From Candidatus Rokuibacteriota bacterium (GTDB taxonomy: Bacteria > Methylomirabilota > Methylomirabilia > Rokubacteriales > CSP1-6): a stretch of 54,032 nt of DNA. The DNA lies in assembly GCA_003220685.1 (NCBI GenBank), contig QHTE01000036.1, forward strand, positions 1-54,032, given 5' to 3'. Shown here in pieces: positions 26,713-34,239 of the stretch. The first letter of the stretch is position 1. The number at the start of each line of letters is the position of its first letter. The notes below the pieces were generated by a model. It saw only the letters and a list, made by a program, of their open reading frames with translations, had not been told where the DNA came from and searched no databases. A program made the translations under genes and the position numbers.

Positions 26713-27374
26713 CGGATCGTGGGCCTCCCGTCGAGAGTACCCGAAGACGCGCGCCCCCACACGACATACAAGGGGTCGCCGCGTCCGGGTGACCGGTCTT
26801 CGTGGGTCACCTCGGCGAAGCCGCCGGCCGCCTCGAAATAGCTGCGGACGAGCCGCACGTGCTGCTGGTCGCTCGTGTCGAGCCAGACGGCGACCGCCTT
26901 GGTCGGAAAGCAGCGGTTCGAGAAGGACACCACGAACGGCGCGCCCGGCCGCAAGACTCGTCGCACTTCCCGCAAGAGCCGCAGGGGATGGACGACGTAC
27001 TGGATCGAGACGGCGCACATCGCCCCGTCGAACTCCGTGTCGCCGAACGGCAGCCGCACCTCGCGATTGACGTCGTGGACGACGTGGGCCGCGAGCTGCG
27101 GGTTCTCGGCCATCTCCTCCGCGTTCAGGCCGAGCCCCACGACCTCGCGGGCGCGGAAGTCGCGCGGCAGATGGCTGCGCCAGCTGCTCATCAGGTCGAG
27201 CAGGCGCCCGCCGGCCGGCAGCACGGCGGCGTACAGCGCGCCGAGCGCGGCGATCGCGCCGTCGTCGATGTGGACGACCTTGCGCGGCATCAGATAGAAA
27301 CGATCGTCCGTCGACTCGTCCTCGCGCGCGTACGCGAGCGGCGAGAGCAAGCCGTCCCCGGCGGACGGGTCCAT
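26709..27374 (-). CDS. Class I SAM-dependent methyltransferase (Methyltransf_11-like)
   Basis: 221 residues from ATG 27374. After a short N-terminal part with DDRFYLMPRKVVHID comes LPAGGRLLDLMSSWRSHLP (motif I, with a Ser-rich variant of the glycine loop), REVVGLGLNAEEMAENP, FDGAMCAVSIQYVVHP (motif IV) and VLRPGAPFVVSFSNRCFPTK. The glycine loop DLMSSWRSH departs from the usual GxGxG but is seen in a subgroup of bacterial methyltransferases. Its stop overlaps the start of the damaged phytanoyl dioxygenase gene, so the two were coupled. The substrate is unknown. Confidence 0.86.
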   Translation of the reverse strand: MDPSAGDGLLSPLAYAREDESTDDRFYLMPRKVVHIDDGAIAALGALYAAVLPAGGRLLDLMSSWRSHLPRDFRAREVVGLGLNAEEMAENPQLAAHVVHDVNREVRLPFGDTEFDGAMCAVSIQYVVHPLRLLREVRRVLRPGAPFVVSFSNRCFPTKAVAVWLDTSDQQHVRLVRSYFEAAGGFAEVTHEDRSPGRGDPLYVVWGRASSGTLDGRPTIR

Positions 27375-27447
27375 GCCGACCTCCTCGTGGCGGCTCTAGT
27401 GTAGTTGCACCGGACCGATAGCTGGCGGAAGATCGCACTCGCACCCC

Positions 27448-28125
27448 ATGCGCATTCTCGTGGTCGAGGACGATCGGAAGGTCCTGAGCTTCATCCGCCA
27501 GGGGCTCGGGGAAGAGGGACACACCGTGGAGACCGCCGCCGACGGCGACGCCGCCCTCGAGCTGCTCCTCGCGAGTGACCCCTACGATCTGATCGTCCTC
27601 GACGTCATGCTGCCCAAGCGCGACGGCTTCGCCGTCCTCAAGGCGGCGCGCCAGGCAGGCGTGCACTCGCCCGTCATCATGCTGACCGCGCGCGACAGCG
27701 TGGCCGACAAGGTGACCGGGCTCGATCTCGGCGCCGACGACTACCTGGCCAAGCCGTTCGCGTTCGACGAGCTCCTGGCGCGGGTGCGCGCGCTGTTCCG
27801 CCGCGGCTCGGAGCGGCGCGCCCCGGTGCTGCGGGTGGCCGACCTGACGCTCGACCCGGCCACGCGCAAGGTCGAGCGTGGCGGCCGTCGGGTCGAGCTG
27901 ACCACGCGCGAGTGGGCGCTGCTCGAGTACTTCATGCGGAACGCGGGCCGGGTCCTCACGCGCCCGATGCTCGTGCAGCACGTGTGGGGGCTCGACTTCG
28001 ACCCGGAGAGCAACATCGTCGACGTGTACGTCGGCTACCTGCGCCGCAAGATCGACGGGCCGCAGGAGCGGAAGCTCTTCCACACGATCCGCGGCGCCGG
28101 CTACGTCTTGAGGGACGAGGCCTGA
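27448..28125 (+). CDS. OmpR/PhoB-family response regulator
   Basis: 225 residues. The receiver domain (1-120) has the acidic pair EDD at about 7-9, the phosphoacceptor Asp in LIVLDVMLPKRDG and the conserved Lys in YLAKPFAFDELLAR. The DNA-binding winged helix follows: LTLDPATRKVERGGR, LTTREWALLEYFMRNAGRVL, VDVYVGYLRRKID, and the wing RGAGYVLRDE. It is followed two bases later by the cognate histidine kinase and then HtrA, so it likely senses envelope stress. Tandem TCTCA boxes upstream of htrA are candidate binding sites. Confidence 0.96.
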   Translation: MRILVVEDDRKVLSFIRQGLGEEGHTVETAADGDAALELLLASDPYDLIVLDVMLPKRDGFAVLKAARQAGVHSPVIMLTARDSVADKVTGLDLGADDYLAKPFAFDELLARVRALFRRGSERRAPVLRVADLTLDPATRKVERGGRRVELTTREWALLEYFMRNAGRVLTRPMLVQHVWGLDFDPESNIVDVYVGYLRRKIDGPQERKLFHTIRGAGYVLRDEA

Positions 28126-28127
28126 CG

Positions 28128-29540
28128 GTGGGGCCCCTCTCGATCCGGGCTCGGCTGACGCTATGGTATACCGGCGTGGTCGTCGCCATCCTCTTGCTGG
28201 TCAGCGTCGCCGCGTACTCGCTCCTGCGCTGGCATATGTTCAACGATCTCGACGCCTCGCTCTTCACCGTGGCGGGCGTGCTCCGCGACGTGCCGGCCGC
28301 GGACCCGGCCGCGCCGCTGCCGCCTGATCTGGAGCCGCTCGTGCGCGAGTTCCTCGGCCCGGAATTCGCCGACGCCCTGCTGCAGCTGCTCGACCCGGAG
28401 GGGCGCGTGCGCTCCCGCGCGCTGCGGCCCGGGCTGCCGCTCTCGCGCGAGGCCCGCATCAACGCGCTGCGCGGCGCGCCCACGCTCGAGACGGTCGATT
28501 TCGCCAAGGGCGAGCAGGCGCGGCTGCTCACGATGCCCGTCGTGCGCGGGGGGCGCGTCGTCGACCTGGTCCAGGTGGCCATGCCGCTACGCCGGACGCG
28601 GCAGACGCTGATCCGTTACGTGGAGACCTTGGCGGTGCTCGTCCCGCTCGGCGCGGTGCTCTCGGCCGTCGGCGGCTGGCTGCTGGCTCGCCGCGCGCTG
28701 CGGCCGGTCGACCGCATGTCCCAGAGCGCGCTCCGCATCAGCGCCGAGGATCTCAGCCGGCGCCTCGAGCGGCGGGGCGCGGAGGACGAGATCGACCGCC
28801 TCGCGGATACGCTCAACGCGATGCTCGCCCGGCTGCAGGCCGCCTTCGGCGAGATGCAGCGCTTCACCGCCGACGCCGCGCACGAGCTCAGGACACCGCT
28901 CACGGCCCTCCGGGGCGGCATCGAGGTCGCGCTCCGCGCCGAGCGCTCGCCGGACGAGTATCGCCGCGTCCTCGCCTCGAGCATCGAAGAGGTCGATCAG
29001 CTCATCCGGCTCGCCGAGGACCTGTTGCTCCTCTCGCGATCGACGGTCGGCCTCACCGCGACCCGTCAGCCCGTGGACCTCGAGCCCCTGTGCCTCGAGG
29101 TGCTCGAGCTAGGCGTGCGCCTGGCCAAGGGCAAGGGCGTGACGGTCAGCCTGGGCGCGACGGCGCCCGCGGTGGTGCATGGAGACGCCGTCGCGCTCCG
29201 GCGGGCGCTGCTGAACCTCGTCGACAACGCGGTCAAGTACACGCCGGCCGGCGGCAGCGTGGTGATCTCGCTGGACCGGACGGGCGAGCACGTGGCGCTC
29301 GTCGTCGAAGACACCGGCATCGGGATCGACTCGACCGACACCCGGCGCATCTTCGAGCCCTTCGTGCGGCTCGACGCGGGGAGGAGCCGCGACACCGGCG
29401 GCAGCGGCCTCGGTCTGGCCATCGCCCGCTCGATCGTCCTGGCTCATGGCGGCACGCTCGAGGTCGAAAGCCGCCCGGGCGGCGGCAGCCGCTTCACGAT
29501 CCGCCTCCCGGGCGCGCCGTCCCCCGAGCGCTCGGCCTAA
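28128..29540 (+). CDS. Sensor histidine kinase, HAMP-HisKA-HATPase
   Basis: 470 residues from GTG 28128, two bases after the regulator stop. Two membrane segments (LTLWYTGVVVAILLLVSVAA and TLAVLVPLGAVLSAVGGW) flank a periplasmic sensor of about 135 residues with no recognised domain. A HAMP linker (RRALRPVDRMSQSALRISAE), the H-box DAAHELRTPLTALRGGIEVA (phosphoacceptor His), the N-box LLNLVDNAVKYTPAGG, and the G-boxes VVEDTGIGI and GGSGLGLAIARSIV follow. All catalytic motifs are intact. The pairing with htrA downstream suggests a CpxA/CssS-like envelope-stress sensor. Confidence 0.96.
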   Translation: MGPLSIRARLTLWYTGVVVAILLLVSVAAYSLLRWHMFNDLDASLFTVAGVLRDVPAADPAAPLPPDLEPLVREFLGPEFADALLQLLDPEGRVRSRALRPGLPLSREARINALRGAPTLETVDFAKGEQARLLTMPVVRGGRVVDLVQVAMPLRRTRQTLIRYVETLAVLVPLGAVLSAVGGWLLARRALRPVDRMSQSALRISAEDLSRRLERRGAEDEIDRLADTLNAMLARLQAAFGEMQRFTADAAHELRTPLTALRGGIEVALRAERSPDEYRRVLASSIEEVDQLIRLAEDLLLLSRSTVGLTATRQPVDLEPLCLEVLELGVRLAKGKGVTVSLGATAPAVVHGDAVALRRALLNLVDNAVKYTPAGGSVVISLDRTGEHVALVVEDTGIGIDSTDTRRIFEPFVRLDAGRSRDTGGSGLGLAIARSIVLAHGGTLEVESRPGGGSRFTIRLPGAPSPERSA

Positions 29541-29546
29541 GAGGCT

Positions 29547-29590
29547 TCTCATGCGCGTCTCACGGCGGCCTTACGTCGGGCCGCTATCGT
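29547..29590 (+). promoter_or_regulatory. Candidate response-regulator boxes and promoter before htrA
   Basis: TCTCA occurs at 29547-29551 and 29558-29562, and a weaker CCTTA at 29569-29573. The period is exactly 11 bases, the spacing used by OmpR/PhoB-type regulators. TATCGT at 29585-29590 could be the -10, putting the third box at the -35 position as in class II activation. This is positional inference. Confidence 0.42.
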
Positions 29591-29632
29591 GATCTCGTCA
29601 CACCGACAACGTCGCACGAGGAGCTCGAAGGG

Positions 29633-31123
29633 ATGAACGAACACGGAGGGGGTCTCATGAACGTCACACGCACGCACCGCCGCTGGGCGGCGCCTGTCGT
29701 CGCTCTGGTCGCGGTCGCGGCCCTGGTCGGGCTGCTGCCTCATATGGGTTTCACGGGCGGGTCGAAGGCTCCGCTGTGGACGGAGAAGGGCGCACACGCT
29801 CAGAACGTCCAGATGCAGATACCGGACTGGGTGCGCCTCAGCCGAGAGGCGAAGCCCGCGGTGGTGAACATCAGCACGAAGTTCAACATCGAGTCGCAGG
29901 CGGGCCCTCAGCTCGGAGGGCGCCCGGACGACCGCTCGTTCGAAGATTTCTTCAAGCGGTTCTTCGATGAGGGGCCGCGGCACCCGATACGGGCCGGCGG
30001 CTCGGGCTTCATCTTGAACGCGAACGGCTACATCGTGACCAATAACCACGTCGTCGAGAACGCGGCCGACATCCAGGTGAAGCTCGGCGACGGCCGTGAG
30101 CTGCCCGCCAAGGTGATGGGGCGCGACCCGAAGACCGATCTGGCCCTGCTGAAGGTCGAGGCCACCGGGCTGCCGGTCCTCCCCCTCGGCGATTCGACGG
30201 CGCTCCAGGTCGGTGAGCCGGTGATGGCCATCGGCAATCCCTTCGGGCTCGAGCAGACGGTGACCACGGGCATCGTGAGCGCGACCGGCCGGGTCATCGG
30301 CAGCGGGCCGTACGACAATTTCATCCAGACCGACGCGTCGATCAACCCCGGCAACAGCGGCGGCCCGCTGATCAACGCCCGCGGCGAGGTCATCGGCATC
30401 AACACCGCGATCTTCAGCCGAACCGGCGGATCGGTCGGCATCGGCTTCGCGGTGCCCTCGAGCCTGGCCAAGACGGTGCTCACGCAGCTCGCCGACCACG
30501 GCAAGGTCGAGCGGGGCTGGCTCGGCGTGTCGATCCAGCCGCTTACCCAGGAGCTCGCCAAGAGCTTCAAGCGGGGCGACAGCAGCGGCGCGCTCGTCTC
30601 GTCGGTGACGGAGGGCTCGCCCGCCGACCGAGCCGGCATGAAGGCCGGGGATGTGATCGTCGAGTTCAACGGCAAGAAGGTCGCGAAGGCGACCGATCTG
30701 CCCGGCCTCGTGGCCGAGATGCCGGTCGGCAAGGACGTGCCGATCGTGGTGATGCGGGACGGCCGCGAGATGCGGCTCAACGCCCACATCGCCCGGCTCG
30801 AGGACGAGTCGCCCGTGAAAGCCGCCGCGACGGAGGGCCAGGGCCAGCTGGGTCTGTCGGTGCAGCCGATCACGCCTCCGGTGGCCCGCGAGCTCGGGCT
30901 CAAGGTGAACGAGGGCGTGCTGGTCCGAGATGTCGTCGAGGGCGGCCGCGCCGCGGAGGCCGGCATCCGCGCCGGCGACGTGATCGTCGAGGTCAATCGC
31001 CAGCCCGTCCGTACCGTCGATGATCTCAAGGCGCGCGTCGACAAGCAGGCCAAGAACGAGCCGATCGTGATGCTCGTCAATCGCGCCGGTCAGACGATGT
31101 ACGTGGCGATTCCGGCCGCGTAG
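29633..31123 (+). CDS. htrA: Periplasmic serine endoprotease, HtrA/DegP-DegQ type
   Basis: 496 residues. HtrA degrades or refolds damaged envelope proteins. ATG 29633 follows GAGGAG; an in-frame ATG at 29657 with GGAGGGGG upstream is equally credible. After a membrane/signal segment (APVVALVAVAALVGLLPHMG), the trypsin-like domain shows the catalytic triad: His in VTNNHVVENA, Asp in PKTDLALLKV, Ser in NPGNSGGPLI. Two PDZ domains follow (GWLGVSIQPLTQ... and GQLGLSVQPITP..., each with an xxAGxxAGDVI core). It lies 92 bases after the histidine kinase and is the likely target of that two-component pair. Confidence 0.96.
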   Translation: MNEHGGGLMNVTRTHRRWAAPVVALVAVAALVGLLPHMGFTGGSKAPLWTEKGAHAQNVQMQIPDWVRLSREAKPAVVNISTKFNIESQAGPQLGGRPDDRSFEDFFKRFFDEGPRHPIRAGGSGFILNANGYIVTNNHVVENAADIQVKLGDGRELPAKVMGRDPKTDLALLKVEATGLPVLPLGDSTALQVGEPVMAIGNPFGLEQTVTTGIVSATGRVIGSGPYDNFIQTDASINPGNSGGPLINARGEVIGINTAIFSRTGGSVGIGFAVPSSLAKTVLTQLADHGKVERGWLGVSIQPLTQELAKSFKRGDSSGALVSSVTEGSPADRAGMKAGDVIVEFNGKKVAKATDLPGLVAEMPVGKDVPIVVMRDGREMRLNAHIARLEDESPVKAAATEGQGQLGLSVQPITPPVARELGLKVNEGVLVRDVVEGGRAAEAGIRAGDVIVEVNRQPVRTVDDLKARVDKQAKNEPIVMLVNRAGQTMYVAIPAA

Positions 31124-31131
31124 GTTGCCCA

Positions 31132-31163
31132 CCGGGGGGGGAGCGGCCGTCGCTCCCCCCCGG
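31132..31163. other. Strong GC hairpin between htrA and the lipoprotein gene
   Basis: CCGGGGGGGGAGCG (31132-31145) pairs with CGCTCCCCCCCGG (31151-31163) around GCCGT, with one bulge. There is no T-tract. Its 3' arm ends in CGGAGG, which is the ribosome site of the lipoprotein start at 31171, so folding could hide that site. Confidence 0.5.
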
Positions 31164-31170
31164 AGGTATC

Positions 31171-31434
31171 ATGGCCCTCATGGCGAAGCCTCTGAGGGTC
31201 ATCGCGGCGTTGGTCGTCGGCCTCATGGGGCTCGCCGCATGTGGGTCGTCGACCTCCGATACGTGGACCAAACCCGGCGTCACCGAGCAGCAGCGCGGCC
31301 GGGACACGCTTGACTGTCTGACCGAGGCCAGACGCGTGACACCCGGCCCCGGCGGACCAGTCGAGCAAGTCAATCAAGACCGCTACCGTCGCTGCATGAC
31401 GGACCGCGGCTACACGTCGGTCCCGGCCAGGTGA
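31171..31434 (+). CDS. Small lipoprotein, unknown function
   Basis: 87 residues from ATG 31171 (GGAGG six bases upstream; a second ATG lies three codons on). The signal peptide LRVIAALVVGLMGLAACG ends in a lipobox (L-A-A-C), so the mature protein of about 65 residues would be lipid-anchored. It has two further cysteines in TLDCLTEARR and YRRCMTDRGY, a spacing that could form a disulfide. This pattern is seen in short envelope lipoproteins of no known role. It follows htrA and may be part of the same stress unit. Confidence 0.68.
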   Translation: MALMAKPLRVIAALVVGLMGLAACGSSTSDTWTKPGVTEQQRGRDTLDCLTEARRVTPGPGGPVEQVNQDRYRRCMTDRGYTSVPAR

Positions 31435-31461
31435 TCGCGGCCGGGCTGAGCCGCGGGGGCG

Positions 31462-33090
31462 CTAACCGAGCCGCTCGCGCGCTTCGTCGCGCAGCCGCGC
31501 CTTCTGCACCTTGCCGCTCGACGTCATCGGAAGCTCGTCGACGAGGAACACGTGGCGGGGAATCTTGAAGCTCGCGATGCGGCCGCGACAGAACGCGATC
31601 AGCTCGTCCCCAGCCACCGCGGCGCCCGGCGATGCCTGAATGAACGCCACGGCAATCTCGCCGAGCCGAGCGTCCGGGTAGCTGACGACGGCCGCCTGCC
31701 GCACGCCGGGGTACGTCGCGAGATAGCTCTCGACCTCGGTCGGATCGACGTTCTCACCGCCCACCTTGATCAGGTCTTTGTAGCGGCCGACGAAGCGCAG
31801 GTGGCCGTCGGCGCGGAGGATACCGGCGTCGCCGGTGTGGAACCATCCCTCGGCGTCGGTGGCGCGCGCCGTGGCCTCGGGATCGCGATAGTAGCCCTGC
31901 ATGAGATAGCGCGTGCGCACCACGACCTCGCCCGGCGTGCCGCGCGGCTGGTCGCGGCCGGTCCCGGGATCGATCACGCGCACCTCGAACCCTTCGCACG
32001 GGGCGCCGGAGGCCTCGCACGCCTGCTCCTCCGTCGAGTCGAGGAACGAGAGCGAGATCGTGGCGCCGACTTCCGTCATGCCGTAGGCGGTCAGGTGACG
32101 CAGCGGCGCCAGCACCTTGCGGGCGCGATACACGAGCGGCGTCGCGTTCGCCGCGCCGCCCGCGATCACGCCCGTGCGCAAAGTCGCGAGATTGCGCGGC
32201 CGCGCCTCTTGTGCGTCGATCAGGAGCTTCAGGTGCGTGTCGAAGGCGTCGATGTGCGTGACGCCCTCGCGCTCGACGAGGTCGAGCGCCTCGTCGGGAT
32301 CGAACGTGTCCGTGAGGATCTGCCGGTAGCCCGTCAGCATCGAGCCGAGCGGCCCCTCGATGTACCCGAAGATGTGAAAGAGCGGGAGGTAGTTGAGGAA
32401 GACGTCGCGCTCCGTGGACTGCAGGCGCCGATAACGATCGGCCAGGTGCGCGAGCAGCGTGTGGTCGCGCATCACGCCCTTCGGGAATCCGGTCGTCCCC
32501 GACGTGTACATGATGAACACGGTGTCGGTCGGGCGGATCGCGGCCGCCCGCGCCGCCAATGTCGCCGGCTCGACTCGGCTCCCCGACGCCAGCAGATCGG
32601 GCCAGCTCCAGACGCCGGGATACTTCCGGTCGCTCACGACGATGACGCGCTCGAGATCGGGCAGCCGCGCGCCCCGCACGCGCCGGTGGCCGCCGGCCTC
32701 GTCGAGGGCGGCCAGCTCACGCACCATCCCGAGGTAGTCGACGGGTCCGGAGACGTCGTGGATGATCAGGGTCGCCGCGTTCGATCGCTCGAGGACCTGG
32801 GCCAGATCCACGGTCCTGAACCGCGCGTTGACCGGCACGTGGACGGCGCCGATCTTGGCCAGGGCGAACATCGCAAAGATCCACTCCGGGCAGTTGAGGA
32901 GCCAGAGCGCGACCTTTTCCCCGGGCTCGATGCCGGCGTGGATCAGGCCGCGCGCGACCCGGTCGACCTCGGCGGCGACCTGGCGAAAGCTGTAGCGGCG
33001 ATCGCGGAACACGAGAGCCTCGCGATCGCCCCACCTCGCCGCGGCCGCGGCCGTCAGGTCGCCGAAGCGAGTCGCGGCGAGTGGGTCCAT
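31462..33090 (-). CDS. AMP-dependent acyl-CoA synthetase (class I adenylating enzyme)
   Basis: 542 residues from ATG 33090. All adenylation motifs are present: the P-loop FIMYTSGTTGFPKGVMRD (A3), AYGMTEVGATISLSFLD (A5), GWFHTGDAGIL (A7), FVGRYKDLIKVGGENVDPTE (A8) and the catalytic Lys in TSSGKVQKARL (A10). This is the medium/long-chain or aromatic acyl-CoA ligase branch; the substrate cannot be read. It starts 12 bases after the MaoC-like gene stop and is third in an operon with another ligase and the hydratase, suggesting activation and further metabolism of a carboxylic acid. Confidence 0.93.
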   Translation of the reverse strand: MDPLAATRFGDLTAAAAARWGDREALVFRDRRYSFRQVAAEVDRVARGLIHAGIEPGEKVALWLLNCPEWIFAMFALAKIGAVHVPVNARFRTVDLAQVLERSNAATLIIHDVSGPVDYLGMVRELAALDEAGGHRRVRGARLPDLERVIVVSDRKYPGVWSWPDLLASGSRVEPATLAARAAAIRPTDTVFIMYTSGTTGFPKGVMRDHTLLAHLADRYRRLQSTERDVFLNYLPLFHIFGYIEGPLGSMLTGYRQILTDTFDPDEALDLVEREGVTHIDAFDTHLKLLIDAQEARPRNLATLRTGVIAGGAANATPLVYRARKVLAPLRHLTAYGMTEVGATISLSFLDSTEEQACEASGAPCEGFEVRVIDPGTGRDQPRGTPGEVVVRTRYLMQGYYRDPEATARATDAEGWFHTGDAGILRADGHLRFVGRYKDLIKVGGENVDPTEVESYLATYPGVRQAAVVSYPDARLGEIAVAFIQASPGAAVAGDELIAFCRGRIASFKIPRHVFLVDELPMTSSGKVQKARLRDEARERLG

Positions 33091-33102
33091 CGCGATCGGC
33101 GC

Positions 33103-34239
33103 TCAGCCGCGCTTGGGCAGCTCGACGACGCCGCTGCCGAGCACCGAGAGCTCGCCGTCCTGGTTGCGCGCTTCGTGCTCGATCTCGACGAGGTGACGGC
33201 CGTTCTCGACGAGCTTCTTCGTCACGGTGCCGTCGATCCGCAAGGTGTCGCCCTCGGGATTGTGCCGGCGAATCTTGCAGTGAGCCCGGCGGAGGGTGCC
33301 GTCGTCGCCCATCCAGTTGGTCAAGTGGTGGGTGAGCCACGAGCAGCGCTCGGGACCGTAATCGTAGGCGCCAGGCGCGCCGACCAGGGTCGCGAATTCG
33401 GGCTCCCAGTGCACGCGCTCCGGGCAGTCGGGGATGCCGAAGCGATTCTTGATCCCGAGGCCGGAGTGACGATGCACCTGCTTCCAGGCGAGCTTGTTCG
33501 CGCGGATGTAGAGGCCCCCCCAGCCCTGGGCGTACGCGATGAAGCCGGTCACGGTCATCGGGCCCTTCGCCATCGTCGGCAGCCGCTCACCCTCGCGCAC
33601 GTCGTCCCAGTACCGGGCGGCGGAGCCGCGGATCTGCTCGCTCGCATAGAGCCGGTAGATGTCGGCGAGCTGCTCGTCGGTGTAGCGCTTCGGCGGCCTG
33701 GCCTTCACCGCGGTGTACTTGGTCCCTGCCTCGCGCGCCAGGTCGCGGTCGGTGCGGAAGCACCAGCTGTCGGCGGCGGCCACTAGGTCGCCGCGCTGAT
33801 TGTAGAAGTCGACGTGATAGACCTGCTGGATCGACCGGCCGGCGAACGTCGTCTGGTGCTCGATCAGATCCTTCAGCCACGCCTCGGTCGAGATCGTGTC
33901 GTTGCGACGCACCGGCAGATGCCACGTCCATTCGGCACCCGCCCACATCGCGTGCACGCCCGGCAGCCCGCCGACGTAGCCCGAGATGATCCGGCTCGTG
34001 GCGAAGAGAAAACTCGGCGGAGCCAGCACGCCACCCCAGCGGGTGCCGGCCGCATAGTCGGGATCGCACCAGAGCGGGTTGTCGTCGCCGATGCCGTGGG
34101 CGTAGTGGCGGATGCTGTCGCGTGTCGCCTCGTGGCACCAGGGCTCGAGCGTGTCGGTGATCTTGACGCCGATCCGGCGGCGCAGGTCGTCCAGGCCCTG
34201 CTCGGTGATCTTCGGAAAGAGCGACCGCTCACGGGGCAT
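33103..34239 (-). CDS. MaoC-like acyl dehydratase/FAS1-like hot-dog protein
   Basis: 378 residues from ATG 34239; the start overlaps the end of the upstream ligase by 11 bases. The N-terminal half (DDLRRRIGVKITDTLEPWC, YAHGIGDDNPLWCDPDYAAG, WGGVLAPPSFLFATSR) is a FAS1-like/MaoC_dehydrat_N hot-dog domain, with the D-N-P-L-W hydratase-2 style segment. The C-terminal half (about 230-378; GERLPTMAKGPMTVTGFIAY, DYGPERCSWLTHHLTNWMGD) is a second hot-dog. Two-hot-dog proteins of this kind hydrate enoyl-CoA or hydrolyse thioesters. Between two acyl-CoA ligases it probably handles their CoA products. Confidence 0.84.
   Translation of the reverse strand: MPRERSLFPKITEQGLDDLRRRIGVKITDTLEPWCHEATRDSIRHYAHGIGDDNPLWCDPDYAAGTRWGGVLAPPSFLFATSRIISGYVGGLPGVHAMWAGAEWTWHLPVRRNDTISTEAWLKDLIEHQTTFAGRSIQQVYHVDFYNQRGDLVAAADSWCFRTDRDLAREAGTKYTAVKARPPKRYTDEQLADIYRLYASEQIRGSAARYWDDVREGERLPTMAKGPMTVTGFIAYAQGWGGLYIRANKLAWKQVHRHSGLGIKNRFGIPDCPERVHWEPEFATLVGAPGAYDYGPERCSWLTHHLTNWMGDDGTLRRAHCKIRRHNPEGDTLRIDGTVTKKLVENGRHLVEIEHEARNQDGELSVLGSGVVELPKRG

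Noticed and set aside
29549..31132. 527-codon open frame on the - strand
   Set aside because: Antisense to htrA, which has a full catalytic triad and PDZ domains; the shadow is low-complexity and His/Arg/Asp-rich.
31552..33786. 744-codon open frame on the + strand
   Set aside because: It runs antisense to the acyl-CoA synthetase and MaoC-like genes. Its composition (Arg/Ala/Val/Glu-rich without domains) is what the complementary frame of G+C-rich coding DNA gives.
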